Source: JAXMBN01 sp046349875 | GTDB taxonomy: Bacteria; Planctomycetota; Planctomycetia; Pirellulales; Pirellulaceae | Reading direction: 5' to 3' | Length of the DNA stretch: 64,000 nt | NCBI GenBank assembly: GCA_046349875.1 | Contig: JAXMBN010000010.1 | Span: 1-64,000 of the forward strand | Shown: positions 19,507 to 28,191 of the stretch, one piece after another | Position numbering within the stretch: the first letter of the stretch is position 1 | Layout: every line of letters begins with the position of its first letter | Translations under genes and position numbers: made by a program | Notes under the pieces: model-generated | What the model was told of the DNA's origin: nothing | Database searches by the model: none | What the model saw: the letters and a program-made list of their open reading frames with translations, nothing else

Positions 19507-19633
19507 GGACTTGCGACGAACTCTCTGATCGAACCTCGAACGAATCAAACTGTGCTACAATCCTACTCGGATTCCCCGGGATTCGGGAGTCTTAATCTGC
19601 TGTTCCCCTTCGCTTAACGGTGTTAAACGGCTC

Positions 19634-20530
19634 ATGTTGCCCCCGGAAAATGCCAATTTGCTTCTCCAGTGGCTCGGCCTATGGTCCAAAAGCGGGATTC
19701 ATTGGGCCCCTCGGATCGATGATCATGCCAAACACGTGATGACTTCGGTGGAGTCCATTCCGGCTGCAAGTGTCGCCTCCAATGAGCGTTTGAGCGTGGC
19801 TGCACCTGTTTTGGGTTCACCTGTAGTTTCCCAAGAGCCTGCAGCGGTGCAGGTACCCCCTGCATTGGTTTCTGCGCCGCCGGTAGCCATGCCTTCTCCA
19901 GGGATGGAACCCGCGTCCCATACTCCTTGGGAGAACCCCAAGCTTACTCTTGAACAGCGAGTGGAATCGTTGGCAAGTTTGCGTAGTGAAGTGCAGGCGT
20001 GTCGCAAGTGCGCTGACTTGGCATGTAGTCGCAAACAAACGGTGTTTGGAGTGGGCAATCCCAATGCGAGGATCGCCTTTTTTGGAGAGGCGCCCGGCGC
20101 GGATGAAGATGCCCAAGGCGAACCGTTCGTCGGCAAAGCAGGGCAGTTACTCAACAAGATCATCACTGCTTCGCAAATGCGGCGTGAAGATGTCTATATT
20201 CTCAATGCCTTACGGTGTCGTCCACCTGGCAATCGAACCCCGACCGATGCCGAAATCGAGGCCTGTCGGCCGTTCTTTGAAAAGCAGTTAGAAATCGTTC
20301 AGCCCGATTACATCGTCTGCTTAGGAAGTGTCGCCGTTCGAGCGGTGCTCAAAACAACAGAATCAGTAGGGCGACTTCGCGGCAAGTTCCATTACTATCG
20401 TCAAGCCAAAGTCTTGGTCACCTACCACCCTGCCTACCTTCTTCGCAACGAATCGGCCAAGCGATTGACATGGGAAGATATGCAAATGCTGATGCGCGAA
20501 CTTGGGATTCCTCTTCCCAAGCGATCATAG
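19634..20530 (+). CDS. Uracil-DNA glycosylase, family 4 (Fe-S type)
   Basis: A 298-residue protein. Residues 1-110 are a low-complexity region rich in Ala, Pro, Val and Ser. The glycosylase domain starts near residue 115. It has the Fe-S cysteines in VQACRKCADLACSR, the active-site strand IAFFGEAPGADEDAQGEPF, then LNALRCRPPGNRTP with EIEACRPF (more Cys ligands) and VTYHPAYLLRN near the end. These enzymes remove uracil from DNA to start base excision repair. The extended N-terminus is longer than in the usual family 4 enzyme of about 200 residues. ATG 19634 starts 127 bases from the divergent der start. A hairpin terminator follows at 20593-20621. Confidence 0.93.
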   Translation: MLPPENANLLLQWLGLWSKSGIHWAPRIDDHAKHVMTSVESIPAASVASNERLSVAAPVLGSPVVSQEPAAVQVPPALVSAPPVAMPSPGMEPASHTPWENPKLTLEQRVESLASLRSEVQACRKCADLACSRKQTVFGVGNPNARIAFFGEAPGADEDAQGEPFVGKAGQLLNKIITASQMRREDVYILNALRCRPPGNRTPTDAEIEACRPFFEKQLEIVQPDYIVCLGSVAVRAVLKTTESVGRLRGKFHYYRQAKVLVTYHPAYLLRNESAKRLTWEDMQMLMRELGIPLPKRS

Positions 20531-20592
20531 TCTAGTGATCCATTCGCTTTCTGCGATCCATGCACGAGTCACGCGGATCGCCGATCCATAAA

Positions 20593-20621
20593 AAAAGCAT
20601 CTCGAAATTCGAGATGCTTTT
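20593..20621. terminator. Bidirectional intrinsic terminator
   Basis: AAAAGCATCTCGAA followed at once by its complement ATTCGAGATGCTTTT makes a near-perfect hairpin with an A-run on one side and a T-run on the other. It lies between the converging uracil-DNA glycosylase and charged-protein genes and can serve both. Confidence 0.85.
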
Positions 20622-20650
20622 CAATCGGTATCAGGCTCTGCTAATCATTC

Positions 20651-21865
20651 TCAATGAGGCTGGTCATTGGACCGACCGCGGCCACGACGAGGCTGTGAGG
20701 ACGAGGATCCACCTTCACGCGGACCTTGCGAATGATGGCGTCGTTTGGGGTGGCCTCCATCGGCCCCGCGGCGATGGTTTTCTGTGTTATGCTCGACCAA
20801 AACGGCAATCGCATCGGCCCAAGTTGGAACTTTGATATGACGCGTAGGAGCTTCTTCGGATTCATCATCGACGTGATCCGTTTCCAAGCCTAAATCGACA
20901 TCGTCATCGAGCGGTGCCGCTGATTCCGTGGTTCGCTCTTTGTCACTGCGATCACGTCCACCACGGCGTCCTCGTCGACGCGAACGTGTACGCGGTGCAG
21001 GTTCCTCGCTTTCGTCGCGTTCTTCCGAAACCAAATCATCATCGGCATCGATCTTTTCGTCGCGAATCACTTCGCGATCCTCTACGACCGATTCGCTTTC
21101 CAGTTGACGTTGACCTCGGCGTGGACGACGACGTCGGCCTCGACGTTCGACATCTCCGACGGGTTCCTCTTCAGCAGGAACGTCGGGTGCAGCACGGCTC
21201 GTTTCAACAGACTCAATCGGCTCCTTCCCACGAGTTTCTGCTTGGCGGTCGCGATGGCCTCCACGACGACGACGTGAATCGCGGCGAGGCGGTTCATCGA
21301 GTTCGATATTGCGAGCCGATTCGACTTCATCCACGAAGACGGTTTCCGAAGCAACTGGTTCGTCTGCAGCTGGTTCGTCCCACATGCTAGGTGACGATTT
21401 CTTGCCCCGTTTACTATGGCGAGGCTGATCGGCAACCGGCTTTGGTTCGGGACGTGAAGCACTTTCCGAACGAATGTCTGTTCGAGAAGTTTCTTGACGA
21501 GGCTCGCTTGCACGCTCTTGATCGCGATTGCGAGGTTCACGTCGGGATTTTGGTTCGGAACGTCCCCAATCAATTTCTAATTCGGGAGTTGGCTTGGGCT
21601 CGGGCGGGGGTGGAGGTGCTACGGGTTCGGACTTGGATTCACCAAAGCCGAATAGTCGCGCGAGGCTATCCCACGAACTTCGTTTGGGATTGGCTTCGGC
21701 AGGTCGGGCCGCCACGGGTTCTGGGACTTCTTCTTGCTTAGCAACAGGCTCGCGATGCTCGGTAGGTTCCGCGGTCTTGGGTGCTTTGCCGCTCGATTTT
21801 TTGGGGACGGGATTGAGAGATGGGGTGCCGAGCTTATCGGCAAGATCCTTCCAATGATCTGACAT
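20651..21865 (-). CDS. Highly charged, mostly disordered protein, unknown function
   Basis: A 404-residue protein dominated by Arg, Glu, Asp, Pro and Ser. Several basic patches (RRRGGHRDRQ, RRGRRRRPRRGQRQ, RRRGRRGGRDRSDK) alternate with acidic stretches, as in the disordered tails of RNase E or RNA helicases. Two short ordered elements are visible: an N-terminal helix MSDHWKDLADKLG and a C-terminal helix VPTWADAIAVLVEHNTENHRR followed by a Gly/Arg/Ser-rich end. It may bind RNA or nucleoid, but this is inference from composition. ATG 21865 is preferred to a start three codons earlier because MSDHWKDL looks like a proper beginning. Confidence 0.8.
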   Translation of the reverse strand: MSDHWKDLADKLGTPSLNPVPKKSSGKAPKTAEPTEHREPVAKQEEVPEPVAARPAEANPKRSSWDSLARLFGFGESKSEPVAPPPPPEPKPTPELEIDWGRSEPKSRREPRNRDQERASEPRQETSRTDIRSESASRPEPKPVADQPRHSKRGKKSSPSMWDEPAADEPVASETVFVDEVESARNIELDEPPRRDSRRRRGGHRDRQAETRGKEPIESVETSRAAPDVPAEEEPVGDVERRGRRRRPRRGQRQLESESVVEDREVIRDEKIDADDDLVSEERDESEEPAPRTRSRRRGRRGGRDRSDKERTTESAAPLDDDVDLGLETDHVDDESEEAPTRHIKVPTWADAIAVLVEHNTENHRRGADGGHPKRRHHSQGPREGGSSSSQPRRGRGRSNDQPH

Positions 21866-21983
21866 ATAGGTCACAACGCTTTTCTGAATAGTTGACGGGA
21901 AGAGAATCCTTCTTCCTCGAATTTACAAGCCCTTTAGTATAGCGGACCCAAGGGGCCAGCAAAAGCAGAATCGGAACATACTT

Positions 21984-22898
21984 CTATCGGGGGTGTTCTG
22001 GCGGGGGCCAGTCGAGATTGCTGAGGGAAGCGAGGGCTCGGATTAGGGCCTGCGTGCCATCCAAGCCGCCTCCTTGTGCCTGTAACGCGACATAGAGCTG
22101 ATGGGCGAGTCCAAGTCCGGGGAGCGCCAAACGCATGCGGGAGGCCTCGTCCAGGACAATTCCCATGTCTTTGACGAAGTGGTCCACGAAAAATCCAGGG
22201 GCAAAATCACCGCGAACCATCCGAGGCGCCAAATTGGAAAGGGACCAGCTGCCTGCAGCACCCGGCGTCACGCTTTCCAAAACACGTTCGATGTTCAAGC
22301 CCGATTTGTAGGCATAGAGCAATGCTTCACATACACCAACCATATTGGCCGCAATCAACGTCTGATTGACCATCTTCGTGTGTTGGCCCGCGCCCGAAGC
22401 GCCCTGCAACAAGATGGTCTTTCCCATGCACTCGAAGAGAGGCAGCACTTTTTGAAAAGTGGATTCGTCACCACCCACCATGATCGAGAGCCGAGCTTCA
22501 CGGGCTCCGATGTCGCCGCCGGATACGGGCGCATCTAACGCGTGAAGTCCTCGTGCGGATGCCGCCTTTGCAATCTCTACTGCCAAACTAGGTTGGCTCG
22601 TAGTCATATCCACCAATATCGATCCGGGTCTTGCATGATTCACAAGGCCGTTTGGGCCGAGGTAAACTTGGCGGACATCGGAAGGAAAGCCAACGATCGA
22701 AAACACGATATCGCATGTCGATGCTAACTGAGCCACATCGTCGGCCGCACTAGCGCCCAGTTCTTTGACCTTGAAGAGTTTCTCGGAAGATCGATTGTAG
22801 GCAGTGACCCGATAGCCTGCGCGTATCAGGTGACCACACATACTCGAACCCATAACACCGGTTCCAATCCATCCAACATGGATCGATTGCTTATCCAT
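21984..22898 (-). CDS. NAD(P)-dependent beta-hydroxyacid dehydrogenase (GarR/HIBADH family)
   Basis: A 304-residue two-domain dehydrogenase. The Rossmann motif GWIGTGVMGSSM lies at the N-terminus. The substrate motif DAPVSGGDIGAREA follows, and the catalytic lysine is in GAGQHTKMVNQTL. Relatives act on 3-hydroxyisobutyrate, tartronate semialdehyde or glyoxylate; the sequence does not settle which. ATG 22898 (MDKQSIHVGW) is chosen over a start six codons earlier. It is the last gene of a minus-strand group that begins with NfeD and FloA and starts about 55 bases after the preceding gene. Confidence 0.9.
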   Translation of the reverse strand: MDKQSIHVGWIGTGVMGSSMCGHLIRAGYRVTAYNRSSEKLFKVKELGASAADDVAQLASTCDIVFSIVGFPSDVRQVYLGPNGLVNHARPGSILVDMTTSQPSLAVEIAKAASARGLHALDAPVSGGDIGAREARLSIMVGGDESTFQKVLPLFECMGKTILLQGASGAGQHTKMVNQTLIAANMVGVCEALLYAYKSGLNIERVLESVTPGAAGSWSLSNLAPRMVRGDFAPGFFVDHFVKDMGIVLDEASRMRLALPGLGLAHQLYVALQAQGGGLDGTQALIRALASLSNLDWPPPEHPR

Positions 22899-22952
22899 CG
22901 CTTGCTTTCCAATCAAGAATTTGGGCTAAACATCAACGTCGAAACGCGACCA

Positions 22953-23432
22953 TCAAAACTTGGTTTTGAAAATCTCGCTGGCAATAAAAGCAAGCCGCAC
23001 AGTTTGAGGATTGGCAAGCATTTGCAAGAGATCCGATTGTTCGACCGGCACGGTATTCTGCGATTTGGGCTCAGATGGCGTTTCCGGTTGAATACGCTTC
23101 GGCCCACCTTTCTTTTCTTTCTTTCCGCCACCCTTGAGGTGTCCCACATTGTGTTCGAAGACTTGCTTCACATGGGAAACCATCTTGTCGTCCGCTTGTT
23201 CTACCTCGCGGGCCAACCGATCGTTTTTCGGGATGTGCGTTTCGAAGGAACGCTTCGAAATATTGGTATCGGAAAGGATTTCTGCTTCGATCACTTCGGG
23301 TTCGATGATCTCTGCATCAATGATTTCAGCAGTGACCGGAACCTGACTTGGACGGACCGGTTGGGCTTTCGCCCCTTGCTTTTGCTTCCGCAATTCCGCA
23401 GCGCGACGAAGAAAGTCATCGAGATCAGCCAT
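22953..23432 (-). CDS. Small charged protein encoded next to FloA, unknown function
   Basis: A 159-residue protein with no recognised domain. The N-terminus MADLDDFLRRAAELRKQKQ looks helical. It is followed by a short repetitive stretch AEIIDAEIIEPEVIEAEIL in which the unit [AP]E[IV]I.AE is repeated. A basic GGGKKEKKGG linker follows, then a C-terminal segment SDLLQMLANPQTVRLAFIAS that looks like an ordered helix pair. It starts 13 bases after the floA stop, so it is almost certainly in the same operon and may belong to the same membrane assembly. No function is known to me. Confidence 0.78.
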   Translation of the reverse strand: MADLDDFLRRAAELRKQKQGAKAQPVRPSQVPVTAEIIDAEIIEPEVIEAEILSDTNISKRSFETHIPKNDRLAREVEQADDKMVSHVKQVFEHNVGHLKGGGKKEKKGGPKRIQPETPSEPKSQNTVPVEQSDLLQMLANPQTVRLAFIASEIFKTKF

Positions 23433-23445
23433 GACGTTGCAATCC

Positions 23446-24492
23446 TTATCCTGCCATGGTCATCGAGGCCTTACTGTTAGGACCTGTACCGGCGATAGCC
23501 TTGCGCATCTCGGTATCGGCATCGATGTTCTTGAGTTTGTAATAGTCGAGAATATGAAGCTTTCCGGTTCGGAATGAAGTAGCAATCGCCTTCGGAACTT
23601 CAGCTTCGGCTTCCACGACGGCAGCGCGACTCTCTTCGATCTTAGCCACCATTTCTTGCTCGGCTGCGACCGCTTCAGCTCGCCGTCCTTCGGCGCGGGC
23701 ACGAGCAACGCGCATATCGGCTTCAGCGCGGTCGGCCTGCAAGCGTGCACCAATGTTCTCACCCACATCGATATCAGCAATGTCGATCGAAACAATTTCA
23801 AAGGCGGTTTCGGCATCAAGGCGTTTGGCGAGCACAGCTTTGGAAATCATATCCGGAGTGGAAAGTACAACCTTGTGTTGTTCGGCCGATCCAATAGCAC
23901 TCACAATCCCTTCACCAACCCGCGCGATAATGGTTTCTTCGGTGGCACCACCGATCAATCGCTTCAGGTTCGCACGAACCGTTACACGGGCTTTTACTTT
24001 GAGCTGAATACCATCTTTGGCAACCGCATCGAGGCTTGGTCGCGCGGAGCCGCGAGGTGGGCAATCGATCACTTTCGGATACACGCTGGTCTGTACGGCA
24101 TCCAAGACGTCTCGTCCCGCGAGATCGATCGCGGCCGCTTCTCGAAAACTCAGCGTAATCTGTTTCGATTTTCGGGCTGCGATCAAAGCACGTATGACTT
24201 GGGGTACGTTGCCGCCAGCCATGTAGTGAGCTTGTAGAGACTGAGCGGTAAGGTCGGTATCGATTAGACCCGCCTGAACCGCCATGATTTTGCTGCGAAC
24301 GATGGTTCGTGCATCGACTTTTCGAAACTTCATCTGGATAAGATCGAAGATACCGATATTGGCACCCGTCAAAACGGCTTGCACCCACAACCAAAAGAAA
24401 CTTGCGAATACAGCGAGTACTGCTGCCATCGCGATCAAGATCAAACCCGCAATGATGACGGCAATAATTGCTGCAGGTGCCAGCGTATCCAT
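23446..24492 (-). CDS. floA: Flotillin-like protein FloA
   Basis: A 348-residue protein of the bacterial flotillin-like FloA (YqfA) family. ATG 24492 opens MDTLAPAAIIAVIIAGLILI, and residues 8-45 form a hydrophobic hairpin that sits in the membrane. The SPFH-like region follows (KFRKVDARTIVRSKIMAVQAG, FREAAAIDLAGRDVLDAVQ). A long Ala/Glu-rich coiled coil (RAEADMRVARARAEGRRAEAV) and a C-terminal tail complete it. FloA oligomers organise membrane microdomains. An upstream in-frame codon would add 27 atypical residues. It is encoded just after a NfeD protein, the usual partner. Confidence 0.93.
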   Translation of the reverse strand: MDTLAPAAIIAVIIAGLILIAMAAVLAVFASFFWLWVQAVLTGANIGIFDLIQMKFRKVDARTIVRSKIMAVQAGLIDTDLTAQSLQAHYMAGGNVPQVIRALIAARKSKQITLSFREAAAIDLAGRDVLDAVQTSVYPKVIDCPPRGSARPSLDAVAKDGIQLKVKARVTVRANLKRLIGGATEETIIARVGEGIVSAIGSAEQHKVVLSTPDMISKAVLAKRLDAETAFEIVSIDIADIDVGENIGARLQADRAEADMRVARARAEGRRAEAVAAEQEMVAKIEESRAAVVEAEAEVPKAIATSFRTGKLHILDYYKLKNIDADTEMRKAIAGTGPNSKASMTMAG

Positions 24493-24707
24493 AGGAGGTA
24501 CGTCCTTTTCTCGATTTGACTTCCAGTGCAACCACAATCCGGTTAGCGTCAACGGTTCTTCGTTTAGGAACAAAGGAACCGGTTATGAACTCAGCGAGAT
24601 TCCTTCTGAGGATCCCGAACGCCAGCTAGATATCCTCCAAGGATAACGCCCAATGGGACTTCAAACTAGCAGACGCTCTTACTTCTTCAATGACCAAAAC
24701 ACGTAAA

Positions 24708-25310
24708 CTACTCGTTCAAGGAATCCAGCCCCAGTTCGTTGGCGGGCCGATCGAGCAGTTTTTCTTCTGGTGGAGCTACCATTGGCGGTGCCTCAGGATC
24801 TCGGGGAGAAACGGCAAGACCTTCGGTTTCGGCGACGACTAGTCGCCCCATTTCGACACGCAAAACCCGAACGGTTCGTCCGGCAGGAACAGTCCTTCCC
24901 TCGGTGAGAGACTCAAAAGGGCGTCCATCGATCTCGACCAAACCTGCTGGCAACATCTCGGTCAGGGTCTTGCCAGTGCAGCCGATGAGGCCCTTCACAT
25001 TTTGCACCCCTGTAGCGCTCGACCAATGGTATTCCGACCTTTCAGGCAATCGACCAATCAGTCGTTTGCCAATGGCTGTGTGCGGCCACACTTTGAGAAA
25101 GAAGAACATCAGAATTGGGACCGAAGCGAATACCAGAAGCATAAATGTCAGGCCCAGTTCAACACTATTGCGGAACGCAAAGAGGATCGATCCAACGGCT
25201 GCGAGAACCGCCAAGATAAGAAACATTCCCGCGGTCGGGATGAACAAGTCAATGATGACCAAGGCCAAGGCCACGAACAGCAGAATCGAAGCAACGACGA
25301 TCGGATCCAT
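24708..25310 (-). CDS. NfeD-family membrane protein
   Basis: A 200-residue short-form NfeD protein. Residues 1-75 contain about three membrane segments (PIVVASILLFVALALVIIDL, GMFLILAVLAAVGSILFAF, GLTFMLLVFASVPILMFFF). The C-terminal part is an OB-fold-like domain with GLIGCTGKTLTEMLPAGLVE and IDGRPFESLTEG. The ClpP-like protease domain of long NfeD proteins is missing. Short NfeD proteins pair with flotillins, and floA lies about 215 bases downstream on the same strand. Start is ATG 25310. Pro/Glu-rich residues end the protein. Confidence 0.9.
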   Translation of the reverse strand: MDPIVVASILLFVALALVIIDLFIPTAGMFLILAVLAAVGSILFAFRNSVELGLTFMLLVFASVPILMFFFLKVWPHTAIGKRLIGRLPERSEYHWSSATGVQNVKGLIGCTGKTLTEMLPAGLVEIDGRPFESLTEGRTVPAGRTVRVLRVEMGRLVVAETEGLAVSPRDPEAPPMVAPPEEKLLDRPANELGLDSLNE

Positions 25311-25365
25311 GGGGGGCTCTTTTTATATTCAATGCAACGCGCTGCTATGCGCGAAGAAACGATTC

Positions 25366-26667
25366 TCAAAGGGTTGTCAAAGGGGAAGGATAGGAAAAAG
25401 AATCATCCCAGGTTTTGTTCAGTTTCAATAACGCGGTTGAAGGAGGCAGAGCCATCCAACCATCGGGCATCGCTTCCACGATACCCAAAGCGATGAGGTC
25501 CCGTAATGCATCTTCGGTGTCGAAGTCCACATCTTCAAATCCCATGGTATGCAATTTGGACTCACAGGCCTTATCGAGTTCGTGGGTGTCCCAACATTTT
25601 CCATCGGATTGCGACATAACGTAGTATGCGAGGAGGGATTCGCAGCCCTCTTGTTGTTCGGCTTCATCCAAAAGACGCAGCAAGCCTCCCATGTTGTTAT
25701 CGAGATTTTGGTAGTAGAGGTTTCTCGCAACATCCAGCAGGTACCGTCGTTTGGTCGAATGATAACTAAAGAATGATTTTACCAGGATGAACAACGTTGC
25801 AATCAACACGGCAATGGTGAGCACGACGGATGCAAATAGTTTGACAATTCCCAGCAACGCCAGAATCGATGCATTCTTGAGAATCTTCCAAATGAGGATA
25901 GCGAGACCCCACAGCGATGGGATTCCAATCTTTCCATGATCGAGCCACGAGATGCGAACACCTGTACCTGGAAGGACCATGTCGATATCGTACATGGGAA
26001 TATTCTTAAACATCCGCAGATGGATGCAATTTTCCTCAACGTACTCATCGAACGTTTGTCCGTTCTTCACCTGAAAGAGAACCACGAGACGCTGATACAT
26101 GGGAACGTTGACCGCTTCGCGTACCCAAAAGCGATACCAACGTCGACGATAGCGAGTCCCTTCGATATCGCCTCGCGCGTAGACTTCCAAACGACGGAAC
26201 ATCGAAAAGCGAACGCGTAGTTTGACGCCCCAGTGCGTGGCTGTTCCCACAGCCAATTGGATTTGGTGGGGACTGAGCCTTCGGTAGTTGGCTCGCTCGA
26301 GTACGTCCGCAAAGTCTTGGAAGAACTTGGTCGAATTCGCTTTGATGGCAGCTTCTGACTCGTTTTCCAAAGTCCTTGAGGGCTGGTCCCCGTCGACTCG
26401 ATCACGATCGGGATCGAGCGATGAGTAGAGCCAAGTCAAATGTTGATGGCGACGTCGATAGTGTTGATGCAATAGGGATAGAACCAGCCGGCATATTTGC
26501 CGAAATGGTTCCACCGATTCTCCTGACTTTTCAAGATCGGTATACAATCGGCCTACGAGATCGAGCACATGAAGTGGGATATACTTCTCGCGATCCCATC
26601 GTACGATGGACGTTCGTTGGACCGATGTTCGATCAAACCACTTCTTCAATTCTTTCACCTTCTTCAA
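25366..26667 (-). CDS. DUF3754 (TMEM143-like) membrane protein
   Basis: A 433-residue protein. It opens near REKYIPLHVLDLVG, the conserved N-terminal motif of DUF3754 proteins. The middle holds a DUF3754 core (FRRLEVYARGDIEG, VLFQVKNG, FKNIPMYDIDMVLPGTGVRI). Two membrane helices lie near residues 255-310, and a soluble C-terminal winged-helix-like part follows. Human TMEM143 is a distant relative; the function is unknown. The start is uncertain: TTG 26667 is the longest choice and lies 19 bases from the divergent HAD gene start. The real start may be further inside. Confidence 0.8.
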   Translation of the reverse strand: MKKVKELKKWFDRTSVQRTSIVRWDREKYIPLHVLDLVGRLYTDLEKSGESVEPFRQICRLVLSLLHQHYRRRHQHLTWLYSSLDPDRDRVDGDQPSRTLENESEAAIKANSTKFFQDFADVLERANYRRLSPHQIQLAVGTATHWGVKLRVRFSMFRRLEVYARGDIEGTRYRRRWYRFWVREAVNVPMYQRLVVLFQVKNGQTFDEYVEENCIHLRMFKNIPMYDIDMVLPGTGVRISWLDHGKIGIPSLWGLAILIWKILKNASILALLGIVKLFASVVLTIAVLIATLFILVKSFFSYHSTKRRYLLDVARNLYYQNLDNNMGGLLRLLDEAEQQEGCESLLAYYVMSQSDGKCWDTHELDKACESKLHTMGFEDVDFDTEDALRDLIALGIVEAMPDGWMALPPSTALLKLNKTWDDSFSYPSPLTTL

Positions 26668-26686
26668 AATACTCGCTCAACGCCTG

Positions 26687-27385
26687 ATGATAACGCATTC
26701 TCCATGCCAATTGGGGCCCTGCCGTTGGGAGCATCCCCTTCACTGTGTTGCCTTCGACATGGATGGATTATTGCTCAACACCGAAGATCTCTATAAAGAG
26801 GTCATCGAAGCAATGTTGAGTACGCGAGGGAAGGTGTTTCATCCTGAAGTTCGTAAAAGAATGATGGGGCAACCAGCTAAAAAGGCCTGGACCGTTCTCA
26901 AAGAAGGCGCACAACTTCAGGAATCTTGGGAAGAATTGCATGAAGAAGGGGAAGCGATGTTCCTGCGATTGCTCCATGATCGCGTCGATTTGATGCCGGG
27001 AGTGGTGGAACTTTTACAATATCTTCGCGATCGATCGATACCTTGCTGCGTTGCCACCAGTAGCCAAAGGAGCATCGCAGAAGATTCGCTGAGCCGATTG
27101 GAAATCCGGAATCGGTTCGAGTTTATCGTAACCGCCGAAGATGTACTTCACGGCAAACCAGCTCCCGATATCTACCTTCTGGCTGCGGAACGATTGGGAG
27201 TCCCAACTCGATCCCTGTTGGTGCTCGAAGATAGCGCCAATGGAGCAAAAGCGGGCCTTTCAGCTGGCGCTTGTGTGGTGGCGGTTCCATCGGTCCATAG
27301 TCTTGATCATGATTTTTCGGGCGTGGCTTGCATCGCACAAACTCTTCGCGATCCGCGTCTTTATGCATTGATCGCTCGCGAGTAA
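26687..27385 (+). CDS. HAD-superfamily phosphatase (beta-phosphoglucomutase-like)
   Basis: A 232-residue HAD subfamily I enzyme. The nucleophile motif CVAFDMDGLLLNTE contains the DxD pair. Motif II is CVATSSQRS, and motif III/IV is GKPAPDIYLLAAERL with LVLEDSANGAKAGLSAG. The helical cap lies between motifs I and II. Relatives dephosphorylate small sugar phosphates or interconvert phosphoglucose; no substrate can be given. ATG 26687 is the most likely start, because the nucleophile must be preceded by a strand. A terminator lies at 27451-27484. Confidence 0.9.
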   Translation: MITHSPCQLGPCRWEHPLHCVAFDMDGLLLNTEDLYKEVIEAMLSTRGKVFHPEVRKRMMGQPAKKAWTVLKEGAQLQESWEELHEEGEAMFLRLLHDRVDLMPGVVELLQYLRDRSIPCCVATSSQRSIAEDSLSRLEIRNRFEFIVTAEDVLHGKPAPDIYLLAAERLGVPTRSLLVLEDSANGAKAGLSAGACVVAVPSVHSLDHDFSGVACIAQTLRDPRLYALIARE

Positions 27386-27450
27386 TCCCTGACTGATTCT
27401 TATCTGGTAGGAAAGATCAGACCAACGAGGGCAAAGGGAGTCGCCAAAAC

Positions 27451-27484
27451 AAAAGAGCCCTCCAGGTCTTGGAAGGCTCTTTTG
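27451..27484. terminator. Bidirectional intrinsic terminator
   Basis: AAAAGAGCC, TCCA, a short loop, TGGA and GGCTCTTTT form a stem of about 13 pairs with one mismatch, flanked by A and T runs. It lies between the converging HAD phosphatase and HU-like genes. Confidence 0.85.
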
Positions 27485-27515
27485 GGATTTTGGAATGAAT
27501 CCTAATGGATTGAGA

Positions 27516-27839
27516 TTACTCAACCATGTCCTTCAATTTCTTGAGAGGACGTACTCGGACGGTGCTGGAAGCTGGACGAGCATCGGCCCAAATCATTTCG
27601 CCAGTTGCAGGGTTGCGAACTTGTCGCTTAGGCAGAGCCTTCTTCTGAACGCGAACAACTTTGCACAAATCCGGAATGGTGAATTGTCCGGGGCCCTTCT
27701 TAGCGACGGCCTTGCCAATCTCTTCGCGGAGAGCTTCAAAGACGGCGGCGACCTGCTTCTTGGTCAATTCCGTTGTCTCAGCAATGTTGTTGAAAATCTG
27801 CATCTTTGTCAGTGGCTTGCTTGCGGCCGCTTTAGCCAT
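27516..27839 (-). CDS. HU-family DNA-binding protein
   Basis: A 107-residue nucleoid protein of the HU/IHF fold. It shows LTKMQIFNNIAETTELTKKQ as the dimerisation helices, FTIPDLCKVVRVQKKALPKR for the start of the DNA-binding arm, and RNPATGEMIWADARPASSTV for the arm itself. It binds and bends DNA without strong sequence need. ATG 27839 is chosen because a longer frame would add 40 residues with no HU similarity. It converges with the HAD gene. A possible promoter is given at 27909-27937. Confidence 0.92.
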   Translation of the reverse strand: MAKAAASKPLTKMQIFNNIAETTELTKKQVAAVFEALREEIGKAVAKKGPGQFTIPDLCKVVRVQKKALPKRQVRNPATGEMIWADARPASSTVRVRPLKKLKDMVE

Positions 27840-27908
27840 GTGCTGAATCCCTTTCACTCTAAGTACTGACCCGAAGCCAAGCGTCCAACCGCGGACGCGA
27901 CTTGGCCC

Positions 27909-27937
27909 GATTAAAGGGTCTATGTCATAAATTGCAA
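27909..27937 (-). promoter_or_regulatory. Possible promoter of the HU-family gene
   Basis: On the minus strand TTGCAA (27932-27937) is followed after 17 bases by TTAATC (27909-27914), a weak match to a housekeeping -35/-10 pair. It lies 70 bases before the start codon. Planctomycete promoters are poorly characterised, so this is a tentative call. Confidence 0.25.
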
Positions 27938-28137
27938 CTAGGAAACATAGTAAAACCAAGGAAAAACGTCGGTTTTGGCAAAATTTCCTTGGAAAACGGG
28001 GCTTTTTTGCCGGGTTATATCCAAAATTCCGTGTTTTTTAGGGTTTGTGAGCCCTCTCGCGATTCGCCGTGAGCACGCCAGCGTTACCCAAGACCATCGC
28101 GGCCGCTACGGTGAAATCGATCCCAGAAACACCGACT

Positions 28138-28161
28138 GCTCCATCCAGAAAGGGATGGAGC
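28138..28161 (-). terminator. Hairpin after the giant surface-protein gene
   Basis: A perfect 9-base stem (GCTCCATCC with GGATGGAGC) starts about 30 bases after the stop codon of the 28192-32907 gene on the minus strand. There is no poly-T tail, so it may stabilise the transcript end rather than terminate by itself. Confidence 0.45.
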
Positions 28162-28191
28162 TGCAGTGAAAAGGGCTTTGACTCTCGCTCG

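Larger units (their letters stand above)
27840..28191. other. Intergenic region between HU gene and giant surface-protein gene
   Basis: About 350 bases without a credible gene. It holds the upstream region of the HU gene and, at 28138-28161, a stem GCTCCATCC/GGATGGAGC with a 6-base loop that lies after the stop of the giant gene. The stem has no T-run. Confidence 0.6.
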
